Shown here: piece after piece, positions 28,816-37,795 of the stretch
How the letters are laid out: each line of letters opens with the position of its first letter
Numbering within the stretch: the stretch's first letter is position 1
Assembly: GCA_964424455.1 (NCBI GenBank)
Contig: CAYRJA010000016.1
Coordinates: forward strand, 1 to 41,047
Length of the DNA: 41,047 nucleotides
Direction of reading: 5' to 3'
Source of the DNA: CAYRJA01 sp964424455
Lineage (GTDB): Bacteria; Bacteroidota; Bacteroidia; Chitinophagales; UBA10324
Translations under genes and position numbers: made by a program
The notes under the pieces: generated by a model
What the model was told of the DNA's origin: nothing
The model's input: the letters and a program-made list of their open reading frames with translations, nothing else
Database searches by the model: none

Positions 28816-29379
28816 ATGCATTTCGACTTTAAAGAGATAGCAACTATAACAATGGTTCTTTTTGCAGTAATAGATGTAATCGGTTCTATTCCTATTATTA
28901 TAGCATTGAGGGATAAGGGAAGTAAAATAAATTCAATTCAGGCAACCATAGTTTCAGGTTTAATCATGATTGTTTTCCTTTTTTTAGGAAACTCAATTCT
29001 CGATTTGATTGGAATAGATATTCAGTCGTTTGCTATTGCAGGGGCTTTTATTCTGTTTATTATTTCAATTGAAATGATTCTGGGTATTCGAATCAGCAAA
29101 GATGAATCTACTTCCACGGTATCAGTCATTCCGGTTGCATTTCCTTTAATTGCCGGCGCAGGAACTCTTACTACTTTGCTAGCACTTCGCTCAGAATTTA
29201 TCTATGTAGAAAATATCATTGTAGGAATCTTAATTAATCTTGTAGTGGTTTATATAGTGCTTCGCAACACTAACAGGATAGAGAAGTTTATTGGTGCAGC
29301 AGGTATAAATTTATTGAAAAAGGTATTTGGAGTAATACTTCTTGCACTTGCTGTAAAACTTTTCAAATCAAACGCTTAG
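28816..29379 (+). CDS. MarC-family integral membrane protein
   Basis: This 187-aa protein has about six hydrophobic segments, and the family signature lies in VLFAVIDVIGSIPIII near the N-terminus and in the PVAFPLIAGAGTLTTLL segment near residues 108-124. MarC (UPF0056) proteins are inner-membrane proteins whose transport role is unproven; the old link to multiple antibiotic resistance was not supported. The frame is open from a TTG at 28810, but the ATG at 28816 is the more likely start. It begins a plus-strand row with ribD 21 bases downstream. Confidence 0.92.
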   Translation: MHFDFKEIATITMVLFAVIDVIGSIPIIIALRDKGSKINSIQATIVSGLIMIVFLFLGNSILDLIGIDIQSFAIAGAFILFIISIEMILGIRISKDESTSTVSVIPVAFPLIAGAGTLTTLLALRSEFIYVENIIVGILINLVVVYIVLRNTNRIEKFIGAAGINLLKKVFGVILLALAVKLFKSNA

Positions 29380-29400
29380 CAATTAAATGTAAACAGAGAC

Positions 29401-30432
29401 ATGAGTAAGGACGAACAATTTATGCAGCGTTGTATAGACCTTGCTAAAAGAGGTTTTGGGAAAGTAGCACCCAATCCGATGGTGGGAAGCGTAATTGTTT
29501 ATAATGAAAAAATAATAGGAGAGGGCTATCATCAAAAATATGGCGAACCACATGCTGAGGTGAATGCAATAAACAGTGTAGCTGATGCTGATTCCGGTTT
29601 ATTAAGTCAGTCTACATTATATGTAAATCTTGAACCTTGTTCGCATTATGGTAAAACTCCGCCTTGTGCAGATTTAATTATCGCTAAAAAAATTCAACAG
29701 GTGGTTATCGGCTTAAAAGACCCGAATCCTTTGGTAGCCGGTAGAGGAATCCAACGATTGAAAGATGCAGGAATATCTGTTACAATAAATGTTCTTGAAA
29801 AGGAATGTCGTGATTTAAACAAACGCTATCTCTCTCATTTTGAAAAAGAAAGATCCTATATAATTTTAAAATGGGCACAAACCAATGATGGATTTATAGC
29901 TTCTGAGGATAAAGTCAGAAAACAAATCAGTAATGAAATTAGCCGCGAACTGGTTCACAAATGGAGAAGCGAGGAGCAGGCGATTCTTGTAGGATACAAT
30001 ACCGCATTAACAGATAATCCGGAACTGACGGTCAGATCATGGAAAGGTAAAGCTCCATTACGTTGTGTAGTTGACCAACAACTTCAACTGCCTGTAACAC
30101 TTCATTTATTCGACAAAACCATCCCGTCAATTGTCTTTAATTCAAAGAAAGATGAAGGACATAACAATCTTGAATATGTAAAACTCGATTTTACAAAGAA
30201 TTGGTTAAATCAATTGTTACAATATCTTTATCATAGAAAAATACAGTCTTTGATAGTAGAAGGAGGCGCTAAAACATTACAACTATTTATTGATTCATCA
30301 CTTTGGGATGAAGCCAGAGTTTTTATTTCATCAGAAAATTGGGGAAGAGGCGTGAAAGCGCCTATACTAAGTCAAACAATAGCTGAAACTGTAACACTTC
30401 AGGATAACAAGCTGAAAATATTCTATCGCTAA
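29401..30432 (+). CDS. ribD: Bifunctional riboflavin biosynthesis protein RibD (pyrimidine deaminase/reductase)
   Basis: This 343-aa enzyme performs the second and third steps of riboflavin synthesis: deamination of diaminohydroxyphosphoribosylaminopyrimidine and NADPH-dependent reduction of the product's ribosyl group. The N-terminal cytidine-deaminase-like domain has the zinc and proton-shuttle motif HAE at residues 51-53 and zinc ligands C80 and C89 in EPCSHYGKTPPCAD. The APNPMVGS signature is at 23-30. The C-terminal reductase domain, about 150-340, includes ILKWAQTNDGFIA and the LIVEGGAKTL motif. No FMN riboswitch is seen upstream; the gene is probably transcribed with marC, and the DMT transporter follows after 5 bases. 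Confidence 0.96.
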   Translation: MSKDEQFMQRCIDLAKRGFGKVAPNPMVGSVIVYNEKIIGEGYHQKYGEPHAEVNAINSVADADSGLLSQSTLYVNLEPCSHYGKTPPCADLIIAKKIQQVVIGLKDPNPLVAGRGIQRLKDAGISVTINVLEKECRDLNKRYLSHFEKERSYIILKWAQTNDGFIASEDKVRKQISNEISRELVHKWRSEEQAILVGYNTALTDNPELTVRSWKGKAPLRCVVDQQLQLPVTLHLFDKTIPSIVFNSKKDEGHNNLEYVKLDFTKNWLNQLLQYLYHRKIQSLIVEGGAKTLQLFIDSSLWDEARVFISSENWGRGVKAPILSQTIAETVTLQDNKLKIFYR

Positions 30433-30437
30433 TTTAC

Positions 30438-31298
30438 ATGTTGAACCTTATTATATGTATCCTGCTGAATACTTATCTGGTGATATGTCTTAAAGCATTT
30501 GGAAAATTTAATGTGAATACTTTTCAGGCAATCGTAGTTAATTATTTTGTGTGTGTTGTAACAGGTATTTACTACGAAGGTAAGGTTCCTGACTATTCAG
30601 AAGCAATTCATCAACCATGGTTTTACTATGCAGTATATATGGGCGCTGCATTTTTTATTCTATTTATTTTGATGGGACATATCACCCAGACAATGAGTGC
30701 AACAGTAACAAGCGTAGCCGGAAAACTCTCTATGGTTATACCTGTTACAGCAGCTTTTTTCTTATATAATGATCCTGTTACAGCAATTAAAATTATAGCT
30801 GTTGTTTTGGCAATAGTGTCTGTGGTGTTATCATCTTTAAAAGAGGATAAGGCAACCCATTTTCAGTCGGGGAAATATCTGTTGCTTCCGGTTATTTTGT
30901 TTATCGGTAGCGGTATTAACGATACGCTCAGTAAATATTGTCAGGAAACATATCTGACCGATAACGAATTTTCCACTTTTAATATAATCGTATTTAGCGT
31001 AGCAGCTTTTGTTGGACTTATCACTTTAAGTATTCAATTGTTAAATGGAAGAAAGTTTGAAATGAGAAGTATTGTGGCAGGAATTGTTCTTGGTGTACCT
31101 AATTTTTTTTCACTTCAGTTTTTACTGATAACATTAGACACAGAAGGATGGGACAGCTCAGTTATTTTTACTTTAAACAATATAGGCATCTTAGTCGCAA
31201 CAGTTCTTTTTGCTTTCATTCTTTTCCGGGAAAAACTTTCAAAACTAAATTGGATTGGCTTAGCCCTGGGGTTAGTTGCAATAGGGATAATGATTTAG
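30438..31298 (+). CDS. DMT-superfamily (EamA-like) transporter
   Basis: This 286-aa protein is hydrophobic throughout, with about ten predicted membrane helices arranged as two halves, the usual plan of the drug/metabolite transporter superfamily. The first half ends near SVVLSSLKEDK (about residue 136), and the second half includes NNIGILVATVLFAFILFREKLSKLNWIG, a typical end-of-repeat pattern. The ATG lies 5 bases after the ribD stop, so the two are probably co-transcribed. The substrate is unknown; riboflavin or a precursor is possible from position alone but there is no sequence evidence for it. Confidence 0.85.
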   Translation: MLNLIICILLNTYLVICLKAFGKFNVNTFQAIVVNYFVCVVTGIYYEGKVPDYSEAIHQPWFYYAVYMGAAFFILFILMGHITQTMSATVTSVAGKLSMVIPVTAAFFLYNDPVTAIKIIAVVLAIVSVVLSSLKEDKATHFQSGKYLLLPVILFIGSGINDTLSKYCQETYLTDNEFSTFNIIVFSVAAFVGLITLSIQLLNGRKFEMRSIVAGIVLGVPNFFSLQFLLITLDTEGWDSSVIFTLNNIGILVATVLFAFILFREKLSKLNWIGLALGLVAIGIMI

Positions 31299-31493
31299 GA
31301 GATAATACCAAATGACAGAGTAGCTATTTTAATTTAGTTATTTAACATAATATTAATTATAGGACAAAAATATGGTTATTTTGTTAAAATTATCGTTACC
31401 TATAATTAAATTACATTTAAACTTGTTTCAACACTTTGTAGGATGAACAGTCACAAATTTTTAACATTGCAATTCTAAATTCAAATTTCACCA
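31299..31493. other. Intergenic region before tdk
   Basis: About 195 AT-rich bases hold no reading frame. Near-matches to a -7 box (TACATTTA near 31412) are present but no full TAnnTTTG, and no hairpin terminator is evident. Confidence 0.4.
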
Positions 31494-32087
31494 ATGTTTA
31501 TTGAACCTTATATCGGACGTTTTCGCACCGGATGGATTGAAGTTGTTTGCGGTTGTATGTTTTCAGGAAAGACTGAGGAGTTGATTCGCCGTTTGAAACG
31601 GGCAAAGATTGCCAATCAGAAAGTGGAAATTTTTAAACCGCAACTTGATACACGCTACCACGAAACTAAAATTGTGTCTCACGATGAGAATGCCATTCCC
31701 TCCACTCCTGTAGCCAACTCACAGAATATTCTGCTGATGGTAAAAGATATTGAGGTGGTAGGAATTGATGAAGCGCAATTTTTTGATGCCGAGCTTCCAA
31801 TGGTTTGCGAGAAGCTTACTGAGAATGGTGTGCGTGTAATTATTGCGGGCTTGGATATGGATTTTCAGGCAAAACCTTTTGGACCAATGCCTCAATTGCT
31901 TGCTTGTGCCGAATATGTAACAAAGGTTCATGCTATCTGCGTGAAATGCGGAAATCTTGCTTCTTATTCTTTTCGCAAAACAAAAAATGACAATACAGTT
32001 CTGTTGGGTGAAAAAGACCATTACGAACCACGCTGCCGTTCCTGTTACAATGAAGGAATGAAAAACTCAGGTAATTCTGCAGCGTAA
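31494..32087 (+). CDS. tdk: Thymidine kinase
   Basis: This 197-aa type II thymidine kinase phosphorylates thymidine with ATP in nucleotide salvage. The P-loop GCMFSGKTEEL is at residues 20-30, the Mg-binding and catalytic DEAQFF at 92-97 (E93 the likely base), and the lasso-domain zinc cysteines are C149, C152, C181 and C184 (CVKC and CRSC). GLDMDFQAKPFGPM near 119-132 is the conserved thymidine-loop region. The length is normal and all key residues are present. msrA follows after 62 bases on the same strand. Confidence 0.96.
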   Translation: MFIEPYIGRFRTGWIEVVCGCMFSGKTEELIRRLKRAKIANQKVEIFKPQLDTRYHETKIVSHDENAIPSTPVANSQNILLMVKDIEVVGIDEAQFFDAELPMVCEKLTENGVRVIIAGLDMDFQAKPFGPMPQLLACAEYVTKVHAICVKCGNLASYSFRKTKNDNTVLLGEKDHYEPRCRSCYNEGMKNSGNSAA

Positions 32088-32149
32088 AATACTTGTGGAA
32101 CTTTTAGTTCATCCGAAATTGTTCATAAATAAGCAATGTACTTTTTCTT

Positions 32150-32809
32150 ATGAACCAATTGTTCATCTTATCTCTTGTCTGTATTTTTTCTACTTCCTGC
32201 ACACAACAATCCAATTCAACTTCTATGAGTACTAAAGAACTTTCACATTCACTTTCATCCGATTCTGTAAAAGAAACTGACACAGCCATTTTTGCTATGG
32301 GATGTTTCTGGTGTACCGATGCAGTATTTGAACAATTAGAAGGAGTGGTTTCTGTAACACCCGGTTACACGGGAGGGGCAGACACCTCTCCTACTTATAA
32401 GAAAGTCTGTACCGGAACTACCGGTCATGCCGAAGCATCAGAGATTGTTTTTAATCCTGCAGAAATTTCATACTCTGAACTACTGGAAGTTTTCTGGAAA
32501 GCACATGACCCGACTACCCTGAACCAGCAAGGCGCTGATGTAGGAACGCAATATCGCTCTGCCATATTCTATCGTAATGAAGAACAAAGAAAACTTGCAG
32601 AAGAATATAAAGACAAATTAATATCAGCAGGTATTTTCGACCAACCCATTGTAACAGAGATTACTCCATTGAAAATTTTTTATAAAGCAGAAGATTATCA
32701 TCAGTCTTATTACGACTTAAACGGCAATGCTCCTTATTGCAGGTTTGTAATTACTCCCAAAGTCGAAAAAGTCAGAAAACAGTTTGGCGATAAACTGAAA
32801 AAGGACTGA
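32150..32809 (+). CDS. msrA: Peptide methionine sulfoxide reductase MsrA, lipoprotein form
   Basis: This 219-aa enzyme reduces methionine-S-sulfoxide in proteins. The first 17 residues form a lipoprotein signal (FILSLVCIFSTSC, C17), followed by a Ser/Thr-rich linker. The catalytic motif GCFWC is at residues 51-55 with nucleophile C52, and GYTGG, THPTTLNQQG-like (HDPTTLNQQGADVGTQYRS) and EDYHQSYY are all present. A lipid anchor implies repair of envelope proteins rather than cytoplasmic ones. It is a stand-alone MsrA without an MsrB fusion. Confidence 0.94.
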   Translation: MNQLFILSLVCIFSTSCTQQSNSTSMSTKELSHSLSSDSVKETDTAIFAMGCFWCTDAVFEQLEGVVSVTPGYTGGADTSPTYKKVCTGTTGHAEASEIVFNPAEISYSELLEVFWKAHDPTTLNQQGADVGTQYRSAIFYRNEEQRKLAEEYKDKLISAGIFDQPIVTEITPLKIFYKAEDYHQSYYDLNGNAPYCRFVITPKVEKVRKQFGDKLKKD

Positions 32810-32868
32810 TAATCTTTTCAACCTTATAAATCAATTAGCAACAAACTGTAACAGAGTTCTGTCCTTGA

Positions 32869-33093
32869 TTAGCTGCTCTTAGGTTCGTACAATTTCTTTT
32901 CGTGCAGCCATTTGCCGCTACGGTGTTCTCCCCATATAATGATATTCTTGGTGCCTTCATAGTTTTTAATATTACGCATCATTTCTTCATGGCTGATGGA
33001 GTTTATCTTAATCCCGCTCTTCGAATTGTGGTCACAAACTTCTATGTAGAAGCCATCTCTGTATTGCTTGGGTGTTGATGGTTGTCTTCCCAT
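32869..33093 (-). CDS. Conserved small protein of the MGRxxxxP-DGFYIEVC family (74 aa)
   Basis: I do not recognise a named family. The 74-aa protein aligns without gaps to the first 67 residues of the protein at 39170-39634, with about 30 identities, including MGR at 1-3, DGFYIEVC at 13-20, GIKI at 27-30, GEH at 55-57, GKW at 60-62 and E65. The conservation and its own -7 box at 33112-33119 show that it is a real gene although short. It ends just after msrA in convergent orientation. It has no signal peptide or membrane segment and is probably cytoplasmic; a nucleic-acid-related role is only a guess drawn from the lysine-rich tail of its paralogue. Confidence 0.8.
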   Translation of the reverse strand: MGRQPSTPKQYRDGFYIEVCDHNSKSGIKINSISHEEMMRNIKNYEGTKNIIIWGEHRSGKWLHEKKLYEPKSS

Positions 33094-33111
33094 AAATCAA
33101 AATTTAGAATA

Positions 33112-33119
33112 CAAATTTA
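33112..33119 (-). promoter_or_regulatory. -7 box (TAAATTTG) of the 74-aa gene
   Basis: The minus-strand TAAATTTG lies 18 bases before the ATG at 33093, giving a leader of about a dozen bases. Confidence 0.5.
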
Positions 33120-33298
33120 TCAACTCAATTATTGAAACTGAAAATGTCAGGAGGAAAATTTCATAACAATGTGTAGTTGAAAAAATAAATTATAAGTGGA
33201 GTGAAATACTTCCAAAGCTAATGAGTTGCTTCTCTGCATTATGACTGTGATGAACTGATTCTGCCCTCATTAATTTCAATTTGCCGTTTTAAAAAAAT

Positions 33299-33306
33299 TA
33301 CATTTG
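33299..33306 (+). promoter_or_regulatory. -7 box (TACATTTG) of the glycosyltransferase fusion gene
   Basis: TACATTTG lies 35 bases before the ATG at 33342. The predicted transcript would begin almost on another ATG at 33314, which opens an 11-codon frame that overlaps the real start codon out of frame. Confidence 0.5.
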
Positions 33307-33341
33307 TCGTTCAATGAAAATGAATTCATACTGCTTCATAT

Positions 33342-36194
33342 ATGGCTGATAAGAAATCGCAATCCGCTGTTACTTCTTCTCAATATAAAGTTTCACTTGT
33401 TATACCCTGTTACAACGAAGAAAACAGGATTCAGAAAATGCTGGATGGATTACAGGAATTTACTAAAAGCTGGAACAGAGATTATGAAATTATAGTGGTA
33501 GATGACGGCAGCAAAGATGCAACGGTTAAAAAAATTCAGGAGAGTCCGCTTTACAATCTGTTACAACCCGAAGGAAAATTTAAAATCCTAAGTCCCGGTA
33601 AAAATCAAGGAAAAGGATTTGCATTAAAGGAAGGAGTGCTGGCATCAAGCGGTACTCACATTCTTACTCTGGATGCGGATATGTCGAGCAGACCGGCTGA
33701 ACTGAATAAATGGCTTGCTTCACATCAACATAAATTTTCAGATAAAGAAATATGGATTGGCTCACGCGAGTTGAGTGATTCAAAAGTTAAAGACCTGAAA
33801 GGAAGACATATCGCAGGTAAACTTTTTAATTATGCCATCCGCCTCCTGACACCACTTGATATTCAGGACACACAGTGCGGATTTAAATTATATCCTGCTG
33901 CTGTTGCAAAAGAAATTTTTTCCCAACTGAAGACTGCGGGATGGGCGCATGATGTAGAATTATTATACCGTGCAAAATTTTTGGGGGTAAAATCCAGAGA
34001 ACTTCCTGTTACATGGACTACTATGGATGGGAGTAAAATTTCAGTCCTTTCAGATGGAATTAAAATGTTCATCCAACTGATGCTGATTTCTTTGAGGATA
34101 AAATTTGAATGGTTTTTTATTACTCCGTTTAAGGAAATGAAGAATAAAAGTTCTGTTAAAGGTAATCAGCCACTGTTCAGATTTTTATTTGCAGCGTTTG
34201 CTGTTTTCTTATTTGCTTTAATGACAACCGTAAGTTTTCATTATGGAATCACCGGTGATGATTTAGACCAGAAGATTTACGGCGAAAAGGTTCTTGATTT
34301 TTATACAACTTTAGGTAAAGATACTTCCTGCCTTCATGTTGCTGTCGGTAATAAAGATAATCTGTATCTGTATGGCGGTATGTTCAACATGATTTCTGCT
34401 GCTGCCAATCGCTATATCGGTGGAATAGATGAGTATGATATGCGCCATCTTATCAATTCCATGACAGGATTTTTAGCCATACTTATTACAGGTTTGTTAG
34501 CTATGCGAATCGGCAATTGGATGACCGGATTTTTTGCGCTGGTACTGCTTGCCACATATCCTCAATTTTTCGGACAGTCCATGAACAATCCGAAAGACAT
34601 TCCTTTTGCACTTGGTTTTGTTTTCAGTATTTACTTTTTCATAAAACTGGTTAAAGAGTTACCGCGACCCTCTGCAAGAACATGGATTATGAGCGCCATA
34701 GGAATTGCTCTTACAATCAATATGCGTATCGGTGGATTGATGCTTATCGGAATTCTGATTGCTTTTGTAACAGGCACTTATATTCTTTCTGCTGAAACAA
34801 GAAAGCAAATCACACAGACAAAATCCGTATCCTACCTTGTCACCAGAATATTCTTTGTTACAGTTGCCGGATATTTCGGAGGGCTAATTTTCTGGCCCTA
34901 TGGATTGCTCTCTCCTCTCTCCCACCCGCTTGAAGCATTGAAAGAACAATCGAATTTTTCTATCGGAATAGGTTTGCTATTCGATGGAAAATATATGTCA
35001 TCTAAAGAAATTCCGTGGTATTATATTCCTAAATGGATATGGATAACCGCTCCTTTGGTGGTATTAATTCCTGCAATGATTCAACCGGTGATTTGTTTTT
35101 TCAAAAGAAAGGAAAAATCATTTGTACTCACGCTATTGATTCTTTTTGCAGTTCTGTTTCCTTGGGTATATATGGTTTACAACAAATCTCCGCTCTATGA
35201 TGGAATGCGTCAGTTTTTGTTTGTTGTTCCATTGATAGCAGTACTTGCTGCTTTGACATGGCAATTTCTTATTACAAACTTCTCTCAGAAAATAATTTCA
35301 TACTCAGCTATTTCTTTACTTCTTATAGGTGTTACACTTCCGCTGCGTTTCTGCTTTGCCAATCATCCGAATGAGTATGTTTACTTTAATGAAATGATTG
35401 GAGGTATTAAAGGCGCTTACGGAAAATTTGATACTGATTACTACATGAACAGTATTCGTAAAACTTCAGAATGGTTTCGTCATTCAGATATATTCTCTAA
35501 AGCATCATCTCAGCATAAAATATTATTAGCCACTAATACAACCGATCCTGTGAACTGGTATTTCAGAAATGATACCGGCAAAGTAAAGATTGTCTATGTA
35601 AAATGGGATGCAATCGGTAATCCGAAAACGCGAGGCGCCCGTGATTGGGATTACGGGATTTTCTTTTCGCGCGACATTATGCCGGGTATGTTGAAAGCAG
35701 GAACATGGCCATCCAATAAAGCAATATATAAAAATGCTGCCGATGGTGTTCCACTGTCAGTTGTTATTGAGCGAACAAATAAATCAGATTTATATGGATT
35801 ACAAGCATTACAGAAAGACAGTCTTATGCTTGCTGAAAAATATTTTGATGAAGCATTAAAGTATAATCCACAAAATGAAGAAGCCGCTTATTATATGACA
35901 CAGATAAAACTTCAGCTTAAAAAATATAATGAAGCTGTTTCTTATGCTGCGCAGTATTTGCAGCTTTTTCCTGACAACAGCGAGGGTTATTCATTGCTTG
36001 GAATTTGTTATGCTTACAATGGTGACTTCCAACAATCTGCAACATCACTCAGCAAAGCGATTGAACTGAATCCAATGAATTATCAGGCATATATGGTGCT
36101 TGGTCAGCTTTATCAGCAGCGGGGAGATAATCAGACGGCTCAGCAATATTTGCAACAAGGAAAGCAAATACAGCAAATGCTTCAGGAGCAGTAG
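33342..36194 (+). CDS. Fusion of GT2 polyprenyl-phosphate sugar transferase, polytopic membrane glycosyltransferase and TPR domain
   Basis: This 950-aa protein has three parts. Residues about 17-255 are a GT2 (GT-A fold) domain of the dolichyl/polyprenyl-phosphate glucosyl- or mannosyltransferase kind: VSLVIPCYNEE, VDDGSKD (D54, D55) and DADMSS (111-116), with TQCGFKLY near 187-194. Residues about 275-690 are a membrane domain with roughly ten helices; an acidic GITGDDLDQ loop after the first helix, a GT39/PMT-like architecture, suggests use of a lipid-linked sugar. Residues about 815-950 contain three or more TPR units (LGICYAYNGDFQQSATSLSKAI). I infer that one chain makes a lipid-linked sugar and transfers it across the membrane. 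The separate functions are usually on different proteins, so the fusion is notable. The acceptor is unknown. Confidence 0.82.
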   Translation: MADKKSQSAVTSSQYKVSLVIPCYNEENRIQKMLDGLQEFTKSWNRDYEIIVVDDGSKDATVKKIQESPLYNLLQPEGKFKILSPGKNQGKGFALKEGVLASSGTHILTLDADMSSRPAELNKWLASHQHKFSDKEIWIGSRELSDSKVKDLKGRHIAGKLFNYAIRLLTPLDIQDTQCGFKLYPAAVAKEIFSQLKTAGWAHDVELLYRAKFLGVKSRELPVTWTTMDGSKISVLSDGIKMFIQLMLISLRIKFEWFFITPFKEMKNKSSVKGNQPLFRFLFAAFAVFLFALMTTVSFHYGITGDDLDQKIYGEKVLDFYTTLGKDTSCLHVAVGNKDNLYLYGGMFNMISAAANRYIGGIDEYDMRHLINSMTGFLAILITGLLAMRIGNWMTGFFALVLLATYPQFFGQSMNNPKDIPFALGFVFSIYFFIKLVKELPRPSARTWIMSAIGIALTINMRIGGLMLIGILIAFVTGTYILSAETRKQITQTKSVSYLVTRIFFVTVAGYFGGLIFWPYGLLSPLSHPLEALKEQSNFSIGIGLLFDGKYMSSKEIPWYYIPKWIWITAPLVVLIPAMIQPVICFFKRKEKSFVLTLLILFAVLFPWVYMVYNKSPLYDGMRQFLFVVPLIAVLAALTWQFLITNFSQKIISYSAISLLLIGVTLPLRFCFANHPNEYVYFNEMIGGIKGAYGKFDTDYYMNSIRKTSEWFRHSDIFSKASSQHKILLATNTTDPVNWYFRNDTGKVKIVYVKWDAIGNPKTRGARDWDYGIFFSRDIMPGMLKAGTWPSNKAIYKNAADGVPLSVVIERTNKSDLYGLQALQKDSLMLAEKYFDEALKYNPQNEEAAYYMTQIKLQLKKYNEAVSYAAQYLQLFPDNSEGYSLLGICYAYNGDFQQSATSLSKAIELNPMNYQAYMVLGQLYQQRGDNQTAQQYLQQGKQIQQMLQEQ

Positions 36195-36199
36195 AACTG

Positions 36200-37270
36200 T
36201 TACTGTAACAGTTGGTAATAGCTTAATGCTTTCTTTATATTTTCTTTATCAACAAATTGGTTAATTGCCATTTCTCCTTTGTTCTTCATCAGCACAAAGC
36301 CAATTTTTCCTGAACTATTTTTCTTATCCTGTTCCATTAGATTGATTATTTCAGGAATATCATTTTCAGAGAAATTTACTTTAGGGAAGATATTCTTAAT
36401 AAGGTTGACAGCTTCTTCTTTGTCCTTTGCAGAAAGCTTAGCTTGTTGTTCTGACAAGTGTAATTCAGCAATCATTCCTGCTGCCACACAATGACCATGA
36501 AATGTCTTCTCCCCTTTTTTTATTTGCCATGATTCCAGTGCATGACCAACAGTATGTCCGAAGTTTAGAGTACGACGGATATTTTTCTCTTCTGGATCTT
36601 GTTGTACTATGGCAAGCTTTGTTTTCAGAGTGGCTGCAATTTGTTCTGAAGATAGCATCGAAGCATCAGTAGTATTCAGTGTTTGAACTAAATCTTTCCA
36701 TATTTTCTTCCCTGCAATTAATCCGTGTTTGATAATTTCAGCCAGTCCGCTTTTGTATTCATCCGGTGAAAGAGTTCTTAGAAATTCAGGATAAATAAAA
36801 ACTGCCTGTGGATTTTTGAAAACACCAATTGCATTTTTTACACTATTGAAATCAATTCCCGTTTTCCCGCCGATGCAGGCATCTGCCATGCAGAGTAATG
36901 TGGTAGGAACATGAATGAAATCAATTCCGCGCTTGTAGGTGGCAGCAGCAAATCCACCCATGTCTGTTGTAACACCTCCGCCAAGATTTATCAGAACGGA
37001 GTTTCTATCTGCTTTTCCTTCAAATAATTTCTGCCAGATGTTTTCAACCGTTTGCAGTGTTTTGTTTTGTTCACCGGAAGAAACACAGATAACTTTTGCA
37101 TCCTGAAATTTTGGCCCCGACTTTTTCAGAGCAGGAATACAGAATTTGTTTGTGTTTTCATCAGTAAGAATAAACAAGGATGAATACTTCCTCGCTGTAA
37201 CACAATCATACAGTTTATCTAAAACATCTCCTATAAAAATAGGATATTCTGTATTTCTGATTCTTATCAC
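36200..37270 (-). CDS. aroB: 3-dehydroquinate synthase
   Basis: This 356-aa enzyme converts DAHP to 3-dehydroquinate, the second step of the shikimate pathway, using NAD and zinc or cobalt. The NAD-binding and phosphate motifs are SGEQNKT (65-71), NLGGGVTTDMGGFAA (95-109) and VPTTLL (121-126). GKTGIDF is at 135-141. The metal ligands are expected among E178 (GLAEIIKHG), H239/H243 (FGHTVGH) and H258/H260 (FHGH). The length is normal. It is downstream of the retropepsin-like gene by 80 bases on the same strand and converges on the glycosyltransferase gene, with only 5 bases between the stops and no terminator seen. Confidence 0.96.
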   Translation of the reverse strand: MIRIRNTEYPIFIGDVLDKLYDCVTARKYSSLFILTDENTNKFCIPALKKSGPKFQDAKVICVSSGEQNKTLQTVENIWQKLFEGKADRNSVLINLGGGVTTDMGGFAAATYKRGIDFIHVPTTLLCMADACIGGKTGIDFNSVKNAIGVFKNPQAVFIYPEFLRTLSPDEYKSGLAEIIKHGLIAGKKIWKDLVQTLNTTDASMLSSEQIAATLKTKLAIVQQDPEEKNIRRTLNFGHTVGHALESWQIKKGEKTFHGHCVAAGMIAELHLSEQQAKLSAKDKEEAVNLIKNIFPKVNFSENDIPEIINLMEQDKKNSSGKIGFVLMKNKGEMAINQFVDKENIKKALSYYQLLQ

Positions 37271-37350
37271 TGATAAAAAGTTATTTATTTTAAAACATAT
37301 TTTCTGTAACAGTTCGGTATTACTAAATGAATCTTTGCAGTTTATTAACC

Positions 37351-37785
37351 TTATTTGTCTGACAGTGTAAGTGTTTTCTTTCTGAGGTTAATAGTGGCTT
37401 TATACTTCAGCAGCAAATCACAGCCGATAACTCCATTGATAACCGGCATATCAATCTGCCTGTAGGTTTCATTAACCTGACTGAGGTCGAGAATATGAGA
37501 GGTATAATATTTTATTTTCATTTTACCGATTCTGAGATCGCTGATTTCTGTAAAATGACTTTCAATATTATTGGCGCCAAGTCCTGTGGTGAGTTGCTCG
37601 GAAGTATTTAGCGGAAGATCTTTGAAATGCTCTGTAAGAAATGATTTGTCTAAAACGGTTTTAGACGCACCTGTATCAAGCAATAATCTAAGTTTTGTTC
37701 TTCCTATTTTAGCAGGTATAAAAACATGAAAACCATCTTCCTGAATGGAAGTAATTTCTAAAGGTATCTTTATTCGCTTCGACAT
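37351..37785 (-). CDS. Retropepsin-like aspartyl protease family protein
   Basis: This 144-aa single-domain protein has the aspartyl-protease active-site triplet DTGAS at residues 37-41 preceded by LRLLL, and the second hallmark INGVIGCDLL near 115-124 (the hydrophobic-hydrophobic-Gly pattern). One such domain normally works as a homodimer. There is no signal peptide, so it should be cytoplasmic, unlike many bacterial members. It lies between mdh and aroB on the same strand; the mdh terminator hairpin stands between mdh and this gene. Its substrate is unknown, and a non-proteolytic role cannot be excluded. Confidence 0.83.
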   Translation of the reverse strand: MSKRIKIPLEITSIQEDGFHVFIPAKIGRTKLRLLLDTGASKTVLDKSFLTEHFKDLPLNTSEQLTTGLGANNIESHFTEISDLRIGKMKIKYYTSHILDLSQVNETYRQIDMPVINGVIGCDLLLKYKATINLRKKTLTLSDK

Positions 37786-37795
37786 CTTTTCGTTT

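Noticed and set aside
32847..32868. ACAGAGTTCTGT as a terminator between msrA and the 74-aa gene
   Set aside because: The loop would be only two bases and no T-run follows; the match is mainly part of a CTGTWACAG motif copy.
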